Shown: positions 11,758 to 20,967 of the stretch, one piece after another
Layout of the letters: each line of letters opens with the position of its first letter
How positions within the stretch are numbered: position 1 is the stretch's first letter
Origin: Auriscalpium vulgare
Taxonomy: Eukaryota > Basidiomycota > Agaricomycetes > Russulales > Auriscalpiaceae
DNA: 64,000 nt
Assembly: GCA_019915015.1 (NCBI GenBank)
Contig: JAHBBC010000014.1
Span: 496,001-560,000, forward strand
Reading direction: 5' to 3'
Translations under genes and position numbers: made by a program
Notes under the pieces: generated by a model
What the model saw: only the letters and a program-made list of their open reading frames with translations
The model's database searches: none
What the model was told of the DNA's origin: nothing

Positions 11758-14478
11758 ATGATGCCTGCAAGTACAGAATTGTTCACGTTTGTCTCCCATA
11801 GACCTTCTACTGCCGCAGCCCCTGATGATCATGTATACACTAAAGCCCGTGTGCCCCTTGAGATGCTCCTGCAACTAACACGTGAAAAACTAGTTGAGCT
11901 CTGCAGATTGCATGACATACCTGGTGCAACATCCATCCCTGCGAGTACTCTTCGTGCACGATTGCAAGACCATGTACACACCAAGAAATGTGCAGATCAC
12001 ATTACTTTCTTTACCACTTATACACCACGTGAGAAGAGTACTAGCACTGGGCGGGTTCAAAAATATCGGCAGACAGTGAAAGACACTGTGGATACTCCAA
12101 TTTTTCCTCCCAAGCCACCATCTAGATCACTCATCCACCAGATTATATCTAACTATTGTGCCAGTTTGAATCCCGAACTGATATCTGAAAGTGCTTGCGC
12201 GGTGTGTGCCACTATTTATCAACAAATTGACTTGACCTCATTCACAGCAGATAGCTTCAATATGGATATTCTAAAAACAGAAAATATATATATAGCTCGC
12301 CAGGTGCGTTCATCGGTTGATGACTCCATCTTGCCTTTGGATGGTCCCCTTATACATGATTCTGGTCTCATATGTAAGGATTGTCTTCGTTGCTTGAAAA
12401 AGGGCACTGTTCCAGTGACCGCGCTAGCTAATGGCAATTGGTTGGGAGATATCCCGTCAGTACTGCAAGGACTCTCATGGGCAGAGAAAATGCTGATTTC
12501 TCGGGTCTGTCACAACCGATGCGTAGTTCACGTAATGTCATCTGGGATGCACAAGATGAGTGCTAATGCTGTTTTCTTTTCTACACCTACTCCTAAAGTA
12601 TATGCAGCTTTGCCACCCAAGCGCGAGGATGTTAATGAAATTATAGGCTTTGTATACATTGGTCAGATAAAACCAACAGACAAAGACCTTAGACGGACCC
12701 CTCTACTTGTGCGGAGAAATAAAGTTGCATCTGCTCTTGAGTGGCTCAAATGCAATCATATTGATTATCGAGACCTTGAAATATCCTATGCCAATCTTGC
12801 TGAGTATGAGGAAGAAGGTGTACCTATTGTGACAGAGTATAAGTTATCGGGTGATGGAGGAACTGGTGAAAATAAATCTGTTAATATAGATGATGATGTG
12901 GCTACTACAGATGGTGCTTGTCCGTTCACAGTACATGCCCTAACTGGAAAGGAAATTGAAAGGATGTCTACAGAGCAGCTGAAGACACAAGCTATGCAGC
13001 ATCTTATTAATGGAGGTAAGGCTCTTGGAATTGGGCAGTCCAATACCCCTATGTCTACCTATGACAATCCTCAGCTTTATCCACAGATCTTTCCTTGGTT
13101 GTTCCCATATGGCCTTGGTGGTGTCGGAAATGATAATGGTACCAAAGGTATGAGCGATAAAAGACGATTGCGCCACTTGCTGTTGTACCATGACAAACGT
13201 TTCCAATTAGAACCAATGTTTCCTCTAGTTGCTTTAAATCATCAGCAGGTCAAGAGCAGTGCATTGGGAGGATACCTTATGGCAAAACAAGCCAATTTTG
13301 GTCGCATCGCAGATCGACTTGCAAAGGTTGATGTTGGTGTTCTTACAGAGCTGATTGAGCGTCTGGCAAAAGGTGAACATGTAAAGGCATCCACTGATGC
13401 AGAGAGTGCGTGTTATCAAATATTAAATGATCTTGATTTTGTTGCCGCAGGTGTACCAGGGTCAAAGGCGAGCAAGAAGAATATGCGTAGTGAGATATGG
13501 TCATTGATTTCTTACCTTGGAGCCCCATCTTGGTTTATTACCTTTGCACCATCTGATGTCAATCACCCTATTGCACTTTACTATGCTGGCCAGCCATCTG
13601 CTATATTTCCTACATTTTATGAGCAGGATGAGAGGGTACGATTGATAGCAAATAACCCGGTTGCAGGTGCCAAGTTCTTCAAACTCATGGTTGACTTGTT
13701 CATCAAACATGTTTTGGGCATTGGATCAAAGCATTCAGGTCTTTATGGTGACACTGTGGGCTATTATGGCACTGTCGAGCAACAAGGGCGTCTAACATTA
13801 CATTTGCATATGTTACTATGGATCAAAGGTGTTCTTACTCCCCAAGAGATACGTGATAAACTTCTCGATCGGAATTCAGACTTTCAGCGGGAGATGATAG
13901 CATATCTTGAGAGTGCACATGCAGGTGAATTCTTGACAGGATCCATGGATCATGTTGAAGAAGCAATTAAGGAAGCTGAAAAGGAACATGATTATATTAA
14001 GCCATCTCTAGTGTTGCCTAAATGTCCACCCAAATTGTGCAAACGTCACAAAGACGAGAGTAATGACACTTGTATGAATTGCGAGCCATATATTCAGTGG
14101 CAAAGAGAATTTGAATCTACTGTTGATGACCTCCTCTTTCGTCTCAACAAGCACAAACATCACACTGGGTGCACTGATCCAAAACATGAAACATGTAAGT
14201 CCAGATTTCCGCGAGATACAAATCCTACAACCACAGTTGATTCTGAGACAGGCAGCATCAATATGCGTCAAAATGAAGCATGGCTCAATACATTTTCTTA
14301 TGTTCTCACTTATGTACTCCGGTGCAACTCAGATGTTACAAGCTTGTTATCAGGCACAGCAATAAAGTCAATTATTGCATATATTACTGACTACATCACA
14401 AAAACACCTCTGAAAACACATGTCATGTTTGATGCCGTTCGCACTGTATTCGAAAGAAATGCTACACTTGTCACTTGA
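11758..14478 (+). CDS. Helitron Rep protein (HUH endonuclease part)
   Basis: This is the N-terminal half of a Helitron RepHel, which nicks and joins DNA during rolling-circle transposition. I take the ATG at 11758 (MMPASTELF) because the frame upstream has no ATG. A SAP-like segment (LEMLLQLTREKLVELC) lies near residue 30-75, followed by a Cys-rich zinc-binding-like stretch (CAVCATIY ... CKDCLRCLKK). The Rep domain shows WFITFAPSDVNHP, then LTLHLHMLLWI with the HUH histidines (about residue 680), and AYITDYITK with the paired tyrosines (about residue 873). The frame stops right after the Y2 motif, but the conserved protein continues in the next frame at 14420. A net +1 shift therefore separates Rep from helicase. 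The gene has no introns. Confidence 0.85.
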   Translation: MMPASTELFTFVSHRPSTAAAPDDHVYTKARVPLEMLLQLTREKLVELCRLHDIPGATSIPASTLRARLQDHVHTKKCADHITFFTTYTPREKSTSTGRVQKYRQTVKDTVDTPIFPPKPPSRSLIHQIISNYCASLNPELISESACAVCATIYQQIDLTSFTADSFNMDILKTENIYIARQVRSSVDDSILPLDGPLIHDSGLICKDCLRCLKKGTVPVTALANGNWLGDIPSVLQGLSWAEKMLISRVCHNRCVVHVMSSGMHKMSANAVFFSTPTPKVYAALPPKREDVNEIIGFVYIGQIKPTDKDLRRTPLLVRRNKVASALEWLKCNHIDYRDLEISYANLAEYEEEGVPIVTEYKLSGDGGTGENKSVNIDDDVATTDGACPFTVHALTGKEIERMSTEQLKTQAMQHLINGGKALGIGQSNTPMSTYDNPQLYPQIFPWLFPYGLGGVGNDNGTKGMSDKRRLRHLLLYHDKRFQLEPMFPLVALNHQQVKSSALGGYLMAKQANFGRIADRLAKVDVGVLTELIERLAKGEHVKASTDAESACYQILNDLDFVAAGVPGSKASKKNMRSEIWSLISYLGAPSWFITFAPSDVNHPIALYYAGQPSAIFPTFYEQDERVRLIANNPVAGAKFFKLMVDLFIKHVLGIGSKHSGLYGDTVGYYGTVEQQGRLTLHLHMLLWIKGVLTPQEIRDKLLDRNSDFQREMIAYLESAHAGEFLTGSMDHVEEAIKEAEKEHDYIKPSLVLPKCPPKLCKRHKDESNDTCMNCEPYIQWQREFESTVDDLLFRLNKHKHHTGCTDPKHETCKSRFPRDTNPTTTVDSETGSINMRQNEAWLNTFSYVLTYVLRCNSDVTSLLSGTAIKSIIAYITDYITKTPLKTHVMFDAVRTVFERNATLVT

Positions 14479-17400
14479 AGATGAGAGCTTGACCAGTTTA
14501 CAGAAAGCAAAGAAAGTGATGGTGCAAATTGTCAACAATATGAATGTGCGTCTAGAGATTGGAGGGCCCATGGCATCCTTATATCTATTAGGACATCCTG
14601 ACCACTATACAATGCATTTGTTTGCCAAGCTCTATTGGAAGAACTATATCAATGAGGTCTTACGCTTTTGGTCCCCAAATGATGACTCTGACAATGCACC
14701 AGATGCTACAGTAGTTGTAAAGAATATCAAGGGCTTCATAGTTGGGCAAAGTGCTATTATGGACTATACATGTCGGCCAAAAGAGTTGACACATATGAAT
14801 GTCTATGACTGGATTCGAACATGTACTAAAATACTCAAACGTAAATCTAGAGCGAAGCCTGGTAAAGTCAAAGCAGACAAAAGGGATGCAGATACAGAAT
14901 CTGACTTAGAATTTGAAGATAATGATGATAAGGCATCTGTATACACCACAGACTCAGATGTGGAAGGACTTCATCTTGCAGAAGAAGACCCTGACTCAAA
15001 TTACACTCTAAATGGTTCCAAACAAAATAAGAAACCCCGTCAGACACAGTCTTATCAATTTATCCCTACTCATCCTCAACATGGCACACATGAAGTTAGG
15101 GTATGTAAAGAAGATAAATCAAAAGTGCCAAATTTCTTGGGTGGATCTCTTCCAAGACGCGATCAAGGCAACATTGAGGAGTACTGTTCAACTATGCTGA
15201 CTCTATTCAAACCTTGGCGTGTCCCACAAGACTTGAAAGATAGTGGAGATACATGGCAAAGCACATTTGAGAATCATGAATTTTCTGACAAGCAAAGGCG
15301 CATCATGGACTTTATGCAGATCAAATATGAATGCAATGATGCTCGAGACGATTATGCTGCTAAGCGCAAAGCAGGTAATGCAGAGGGAGATATGACAGGT
15401 AAGATATTTAATCAGATCTTTGAACATTTGGATCAGACTGTTGAAGATGACGGTGATACTAATGGAATAGATCTTACAGAATTAGCACAGGCCTTGGAAA
15501 GTCAGTGGCAGGTGATTGGGAAAAAGACTTTGAATCGATTGACCCAGATGACTCAGATTGAAAAGGTGATGCATGAGACTGGTTGGCTTCTACGCAAGGG
15601 CAACATTCCAATGGATATTGATACTGAGCCTCTGTTTGATGGGTCTGTAAAGTCAGCTGCACACTGGAAAACAGTACTAACTTTAGAGAAGCAAAAGGTA
15701 ATAGATGGACGCGCTGAACAGGCATCTGCAGCAATTGCCACCAACTCAGCACAAGGGCAAAAGGAGGACTTGGAAAACACTGTGAGATTGGTAGACCTTG
15801 CATATCTAACAGAGGCTCATATAGCAGGAACAGAAGAGCAGCGAGAAATTGTAACTAAGACTGCCCAACTTTTTACTTTGAATACTGAACAGAAGCGCGC
15901 ATTTCGTATTGTGTCAAACCATGTCCTTGACCCTGCTGCTGAGCAGCTTAAAATGTATTTGGGTGGTATGGGAGGCACAGGTAAGTCTCAAGTCATAAAG
16001 GCACTTATGCATTTTTTCAAGGAAATGAAGCAAGAATACAAGTTTCTAGTTCTTGCACCAACAGGTGCTGCAGCTGCTTTAGTTTCAGGCTCAACATATC
16101 ATTCAGTGCTAGGTATCAATGGTTTTGGAACACAACAAAGTTGGATGGCTTTGAATGAAGTCCATGAGCGTATTAAGCATGTTCAATATGTGTTCTTGGA
16201 TGAGATCTCAATGGTAGATTGTGAAAGCTTGTACAATATAAGTGCTCAGATGTGTCTTGCAATGCAGGTTCATGATACTGCATATGGAGGTAAAAACATG
16301 GTCTTTGCAGGTGATTTTGCTCAGCTACCCCCACCTTCTACAAGTCCTGCATTATACTCAAGGACTCCAGACGCTGTTTTACATACAACCAATAGTCACA
16401 AGGTGCAGAAAAGTATTATGGGCAAAGCTACCTGGCATCAGTCAACACATGTTGTTATACTTCGTCAAAATATGCGTCAGAAGACTCAGACTCCTGAAGA
16501 TGCCAAGTTTCGCACAGCTCTTGAAAATATGAGATATCGTGCATGCACTGATGCAGATATTGCATTGCTTCGCACACGGATTGCTGGACGTGGTGAAGAT
16601 CAACCTCATATCTGGGATCCTGAGTTTAGATATGTATCAGTCATTACAGGTCTGAATTCACATCGTGATCGTCTCAATGAAATGAATAGTCGTCAGTTTG
16701 CAGAAGATTATCACCAGCATCTCACACATTTCTATTCTATTGACAAATGGCGGACAAATACGGACTCAGAGAAAAAGCCAGGTCGCAAGCGGAAGAATGC
16801 AGACATTGTTGATCCTTTGCGCACATCAAATGCCATTGCTCTTGGCCCACAACAAATACTGTGGAATCTTCCTCATGCTGTAACAGATCACCATCCTGGA
16901 ATACTGTCTTTATGTAAAGGCATGCACATAATGATCAAGAAGAATGAAGCCACTGAGCTTGGTGTAACAAATGGTGCAGAAGGTACTGTTGTAGGGTGGT
17001 GTGCAAAAGACATTGCACATGACAAGCAAGCACTGGAGACTGTCTTTGTACATCTCAGTAATCCTGCCCAAGATATTCAGTTACCTGGCTTGAGCCAAAA
17101 TGTAGTACCTGTGTCTCAACAGAAACAAGATCTGGTCTGTGAGATGCCTGATGACACACCTTGGCGTATAAGTCGAGAGCAAGTCCCAGTCATTCCCAAT
17201 TTTGCAATGACAGACTTTGCTTCCCAAGGTAGAACTCGCAAATACAATGTAGTAGATTTGCACAACTGTCGCACTCATCAGTCATACTATACTGCACTGT
17301 CACGAGGATCATCTTTACAAGGAACACTAATTGTACAAGGCTTCTTCCCACACAAGATTCAGGGAGGATTATCTGGATGGGATCGGCAAAATTTTCGTGA

Positions 17401-18622
17401 ATTAGAGATTCTAGACCATATTACCACTCTGAGATATATAGGTAAACTTCCTGAAGGTATAAATGCTAAAACTTGCACTGCTCTCATAAGACAGTATCAG
17501 GAATATAGGAGCAACTCTGGCAAACTGCTCACACCTAAGCACATGCATAATGCCATATCCTGGTCTGCCAAAGAGCCCATGGACAAGGTGACAGTACTAC
17601 CAGACTTGGAATGGACTTTGCTGAAAAAGCCTCCTGCACATGCAAAGATAAAACTACCTCTTACTGACAGAGCAAACACTCTCTCTATTACTACCACACC
17701 AAAAGTGAGTACACATATTAAGCATATCCAAGAGGCAGTTGACACTGGAGTTGTCAAAGATACAACTGTTGCACCAGACAAGCCTTCAAAACGTAGGAAG
17801 ACTGCAACTGCCTCTGCAGCCACAGTACATAAAGTAAAAATCAAAGGATTAAGATGGGATAAAAAGACTCTTAGCTGTGCTTATGATAGTACTTTCACAA
17901 TTCTTAGAAATGTTTTTGCAGTAGAAAGCAGTACCTGGAATACACACATACTGGGAAAGAATCAACATTTAAATCTTATGAATGATTTGTGGGCACATCC
18001 TGTGAAAGGTAGGACAGCAGAGGCAGAACGTGACCTTGTGCGCACAAGTATACGGAACGTGGACCCTCGTGAATTTCCCAACAATGCTGTAGATGGCACA
18101 GATATTAGGAGTATGTGTATGGAGTTATTTAAAAATGACAAAGGCTCAGTGGTCAATGAAACTAGTTGTCTAAGATGTCATCGTCTTGTCAAACAGCATG
18201 TTCAACCTGCTGCCTTATGGGATCCCTGTTACTCTGGTGCCACCAATACCAATGAATTTATGAATACACATCATAGACAATCAGATGACCTGTGTTCTAT
18301 TTGCAGAGATCATTTGACAATAGTCACTAAGTTTATTGGTGAGCTACCTCCTGTATTGATGTTGTCAATTTCGAAGCACAATGTTGTACTTAGTAAAAGC
18401 ATACATATTGTTGAAGACCATGCAACACGTGTCTACCGTTTGGCAGGTATTATATATCATGGTGGGTTCCATTTTACTGCACGTGTATTTGACCTTCAAG
18501 ATCAAACTTGGTATCATGATGGTATGACAACAAAAACCAAGTTCAACCATGAGGGACCAAGGGAAAGCATCAATGTATATGAAGCAGAAGGCCGCACAGC
18601 AGCACTTGCATTGTACATATAA
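14420..18622 (+). CDS. Helitron PIF1-type helicase with C-terminal protease-like domain
   Basis: The frame starts with the end of the Rep region (EIGGPMASLYLLGHPDHY) and then an acidic linker. The SF1B PIF1-like helicase follows: Walker A GGMGGTGKSQ (about residue 515), LVLAPTGAAA, Walker B FLDEISMVD (about 593), GDFAQLPP, ILRQNMRQ, and the late motifs DFASQGRT and YTALSRG. The last ~250 residues carry a Cys box LSCAYDSTF (about 1152), two CxxC pairs (CLRCH and CSICRDHL) and a His box GGFHFTARVFD (about 1350). That is the arrangement of a ubiquitin-specific-protease-like cysteine peptidase with a zinc finger. The helicase assignment is firm; the peptidase is inferred. The first ATG is probably not a genuine start, because the real protein should be fused to the preceding Rep frame. 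Confidence 0.85.
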   Translation: MSCLMPFALYSKEMLHLSLEDESLTSLQKAKKVMVQIVNNMNVRLEIGGPMASLYLLGHPDHYTMHLFAKLYWKNYINEVLRFWSPNDDSDNAPDATVVVKNIKGFIVGQSAIMDYTCRPKELTHMNVYDWIRTCTKILKRKSRAKPGKVKADKRDADTESDLEFEDNDDKASVYTTDSDVEGLHLAEEDPDSNYTLNGSKQNKKPRQTQSYQFIPTHPQHGTHEVRVCKEDKSKVPNFLGGSLPRRDQGNIEEYCSTMLTLFKPWRVPQDLKDSGDTWQSTFENHEFSDKQRRIMDFMQIKYECNDARDDYAAKRKAGNAEGDMTGKIFNQIFEHLDQTVEDDGDTNGIDLTELAQALESQWQVIGKKTLNRLTQMTQIEKVMHETGWLLRKGNIPMDIDTEPLFDGSVKSAAHWKTVLTLEKQKVIDGRAEQASAAIATNSAQGQKEDLENTVRLVDLAYLTEAHIAGTEEQREIVTKTAQLFTLNTEQKRAFRIVSNHVLDPAAEQLKMYLGGMGGTGKSQVIKALMHFFKEMKQEYKFLVLAPTGAAAALVSGSTYHSVLGINGFGTQQSWMALNEVHERIKHVQYVFLDEISMVDCESLYNISAQMCLAMQVHDTAYGGKNMVFAGDFAQLPPPSTSPALYSRTPDAVLHTTNSHKVQKSIMGKATWHQSTHVVILRQNMRQKTQTPEDAKFRTALENMRYRACTDADIALLRTRIAGRGEDQPHIWDPEFRYVSVITGLNSHRDRLNEMNSRQFAEDYHQHLTHFYSIDKWRTNTDSEKKPGRKRKNADIVDPLRTSNAIALGPQQILWNLPHAVTDHHPGILSLCKGMHIMIKKNEATELGVTNGAEGTVVGWCAKDIAHDKQALETVFVHLSNPAQDIQLPGLSQNVVPVSQQKQDLVCEMPDDTPWRISREQVPVIPNFAMTDFASQGRTRKYNVVDLHNCRTHQSYYTALSRGSSLQGTLIVQGFFPHKIQGGLSGWDRQNFRELEILDHITTLRYIGKLPEGINAKTCTALIRQYQEYRSNSGKLLTPKHMHNAISWSAKEPMDKVTVLPDLEWTLLKKPPAHAKIKLPLTDRANTLSITTTPKVSTHIKHIQEAVDTGVVKDTTVAPDKPSKRRKTATASAATVHKVKIKGLRWDKKTLSCAYDSTFTILRNVFAVESSTWNTHILGKNQHLNLMNDLWAHPVKGRTAEAERDLVRTSIRNVDPREFPNNAVDGTDIRSMCMELFKNDKGSVVNETSCLRCHRLVKQHVQPAALWDPCYSGATNTNEFMNTHHRQSDDLCSICRDHLTIVTKFIGELPPVLMLSISKHNVVLSKSIHIVEDHATRVYRLAGIIYHGGFHFTARVFDLQDQTWYHDGMTTKTKFNHEGPRESINVYEAEGRTAALALYI

Positions 18623-18714
18623 AGCAAAAGAATTAATCTGTTATGTCTCTGACACTATTCTAAGAGCAGGTAGATTGCCAATCAATCTGTGTCCAGATGC
18701 CTTTGGCTTTCCCA

Positions 18715-18890
18715 TTAATTTACCATGATTATACCCCTGATTATCTTTTGAATTTCCCCTGAATATCCCCCTGAATATCTTTTGAATTTCCCCTGATTAT
18801 CCCCCGGATTATCTTTTGAATTTCCCCTGATTATCTTTTGAATTACCCCTGATTATCCCTCTAATTATCTCATGATTTCCCCTCAATGTT
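18715..18890 (+). repeat. Short tandem repeats downstream of helicase, block 1
   Basis: The unit GATTATCTTTTGAATTTCCCCT and close variants recur six to seven times. The block is non-coding and lies in the Helitron 3' region. Confidence 0.65.
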
Positions 18891-19034
18891 ACCCTGGGGT
18901 TTCCTTTCAATTTCTCTGCTGCTTATTTCCAGCTGGAAGGTTTGTGAGAGAAGGTGAGAGCTGTTTGGAAAGTTGTCCAATCCTATGGAAGTGTGATATT
19001 GAGGCAGAGTGGGTGTACCCAGGTGTCAGAATGA

Positions 19035-19200
19035 CTTGGTTTGAATATCACCTTTGAATTACATATGAATTACAGTGATTTAATCGAATTTCACCCTGGA
19101 ATTACATATGAATTACAGTGATTAATTGAATTTCACCCTGGAATTATATATGAATTACAGTGATTAATTGAATTTCACCCTGGAATTACATATGAATTGC
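19035..19200 (+). repeat. Short tandem repeats downstream of helicase, block 2
   Basis: Three to four copies of a ~47 bp unit contain CATATGAATTACAGTGATT and GAATTTCACCCTGG. The block is non-coding and ends about 60 bp before the terminal hairpin. Confidence 0.65.
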
Positions 19201-19261
19201 ACACAAGATAGATGCACTAAGGCCGGGAGATATTCTGAAATGTACCGAAGGAAATCGTCCT

Positions 19262-19293
19262 GCCATGCTCTGCAATGGCCTTTTAAAGACTAG
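19262..19293 (+). other. Helitron 3' terminus: hairpin plus CTAG
   Basis: GCCATGC-TCT-GCAATGGC forms a stem with one bulged base. After TTTTAAAGA comes CTAG, then the flanking T at 19294. Hairpin, ~10 base spacer and CTRR before a T is the textbook Helitron end. Confidence 0.85.
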
Positions 19294-19980
19294 TACCAAA
19301 GAAATTGTGTTTGAGAAGAATTGAAGGGGGGCTTGGGTCAGGAAAAAAATACTTAGAGTCTTAAAGTATTAAGAGCTATCTGTGTACAAACTTTGGTACC
19401 TTAGGTAAAGAAGATCATGACTGCAGGATATTCCTTATCCAACACTCTCTGGTTTGTGGTTCCATCCAGCTCGCAGGCCAATAGACTGGGCTTAGAACAC
19501 CTTGTATATATGTCTATATGTAAGTCTACATCATACATGTACTGTATTGTTGTCAAAGGGGTTTCCCAGGGTCTACAGAAAGAATTATATACCAGCGCAA
19601 ATGATTAAAAATAACATTTTTTGGGACCGTGGGAATATTTTGACGTGTGGAAGCGGATATTGACTTGCACGTGATGCTCCCATATATATTCCGAATTTGT
19701 CCCTATGTTTCCCTATTTTTCCAAGCCCTACGGGCAGCTAATCGTAGTACCAGTAACCATTTAAAATGATTCTTTTACATCCCGTACCCGTGGGAACCGC
19801 TGCGAGCTGAATTTTTTCACTATTTTAGCCGATTTTATCCGATTTTTCTGTATCCAATAGGATCGCAGCACTTTTTATCCCCGACTTGTTTCGTACGTTG
19901 CTTACATAATCTATTTGTTACCGGTCTGTAATAAAAATGTATGGACCGGTAATTACCAGTACTAAGACTTATTAACCTAC
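19294..19980 (-). repeat. Foldback outer arm, right
   Basis: It is the inverse partner of 4458-5150. It starts TACCAAAG directly after the Helitron CTAG and ends ATTAACCTAC, after which KDZ coding resumes. Confidence 0.85.
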
Positions 19981-20773
19981 ATGGACTGGTGTGGACAAGA
20001 CAGAGTTCGTGCGCGCCGTCGAGCAGCTGGAGGGTCTCGTCGTGCAGCGACTGTTTGAGCTTGCGAAAGCGAACATCTCTGGCACCGGTGCGTTCTTATT
20101 TTTGTATGGACTCGACTAGCTAATGATTTATCAACAGGTTATAAAATGCGCAAGCACATTTCCCATGCGATCACTCGGCGCTCAGCCGCTGTGCGAAAGG
20201 CAATCGATAAATATAACGAGCTCGCCCTCCTGCAGTCCCCACCTCGCCCCACCTTCAAGTACGAGGATGTTGCCAACCTCAGCTGGCTGGCCGACTTCGA
20301 GCTCCTCAAGGAGTCCCGCTCCGATATTCTTGACCGCCCATGGTCGAGCCTCGCAAATCGAGAAGCCGCAACAAAGCACTTTAAGGTGCTTCGCGCACGC
20401 GAGGAGCTCGTGCGCCTCAACGTCGAGATCGCGCGACTGCAAGCCTGGGTCAATCACGAAGACGCGGAGCTCAGCAACTCCGCACGCATCCTACGAGCCA
20501 GCGATCCGCTGCTGGCCGCTCACCTTGACAGGCTTCCGTGCATTCGAAGGCAGGTCAATGATAATCATCGGAAGCAACTGCAGCAAATTTTCGTGCTCCC
20601 GGGATACACAGGCGACGTGTTTATCTCGGTGGATGGAGTCCTCAACATCAGTCGATAGCAGTCTACATGACGACGTTGGCGATGGGGATGATGTGGAGAT
20701 TGACGGCGACGACGAGGTGAATGAGGAAGTAGTTCGTATAGGGGATTTGATAGAGTCTCTGTCTGTACAGTAG
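19981..20773 (+). pseudogene. KDZ transposase, 3' part
   Basis: Coding resumes right after the foldback with TGVDKTEF and AVEQLEGLVVQRLFEL, then an intron (about 20091-20140), then GYKMRKHISHAITRRSAA, PRPTFKYEDVANL, LSWLADFELLKESR and LHSDR-type helical sequence to LPGYTGD (about 20615). This is the C-terminal region of the KDZ gene whose first part ends at 4457. The acidic tail (DDVEIDGDDEVNEEV) ending at 20773 is in another frame and needs one more intron after GYTGD. An alternative stop is at 20658. Reading-frame agreement across the 15.5 kb gap supports a single interrupted gene. Confidence 0.8.
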
Positions 20774-20967
20774 CGACTGATAATACTGATAATTTTGTAT
20801 CCTATGCCTATGTCACCTACTAGCGAGCCGCCCTGCGGGACAATGTTGGTGAGATCTTGAGAGTTCAGATATCGTTGATTATGTCACATGATCTTACAGG
20901 CCGCCGCGCACAGCCAACCCTCTCCTCACACCGACAGCGCCTTACGCCGATTCTCTCCTCACACCTC

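Larger units (their letters stand above)
6037..19293 (+). mobile_element. Autonomous-type Helitron, 13.26 kb
   Basis: Both ends are fixed by the interrupted palindrome: ...CATAAA at 6036 and TACC... at 19294 are contiguous by symmetry, so insertion was between A and T as known for Helitrons. The 3' end is a hairpin (19264-19281) followed by CTAG, the canonical CTRR terminus. The 5' end begins TTACGATT instead of the usual TC. It encodes Rep (11758-14478) and a PIF1 helicase (14420-18622). About 5.7 kb of non-Helitron sequence precedes the genes: a GC-rich tract, a membrane-gene fragment, a SINE and LTR-like repeats. The frameshift between Rep and helicase suggests this copy is no longer autonomous. 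Confidence 0.85.
4458..19980. mobile_element. Palindromic foldback element, split by a Helitron
   Basis: The ends GTAGGTTAATAAG and CTTATTAACCTAC are perfect inverse copies. The left arm is continuous from 4458 to 5508. The right arm is 5679-6036 and then, after the Helitron 6037-19293, 19294-19980. Removing the Helitron leaves a near-perfect 2,266 bp palindrome with arms of about 1.05 kb and a loop of about 170 bp. It encodes no protein I can recognise; mirrored short frames in both arms are by-products of the palindrome. It lies inside the KDZ coding region. I see no clear target-site duplication, so its superfamily is unknown. Confidence 0.8.

Noticed and set aside
14420..14478. Programmed ribosomal frameshift in the Helitron
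   Set aside because: The overlap contains no recognised slippery site; a simple mutation is the plainer explanation, so it is only listed as a low-interest check.
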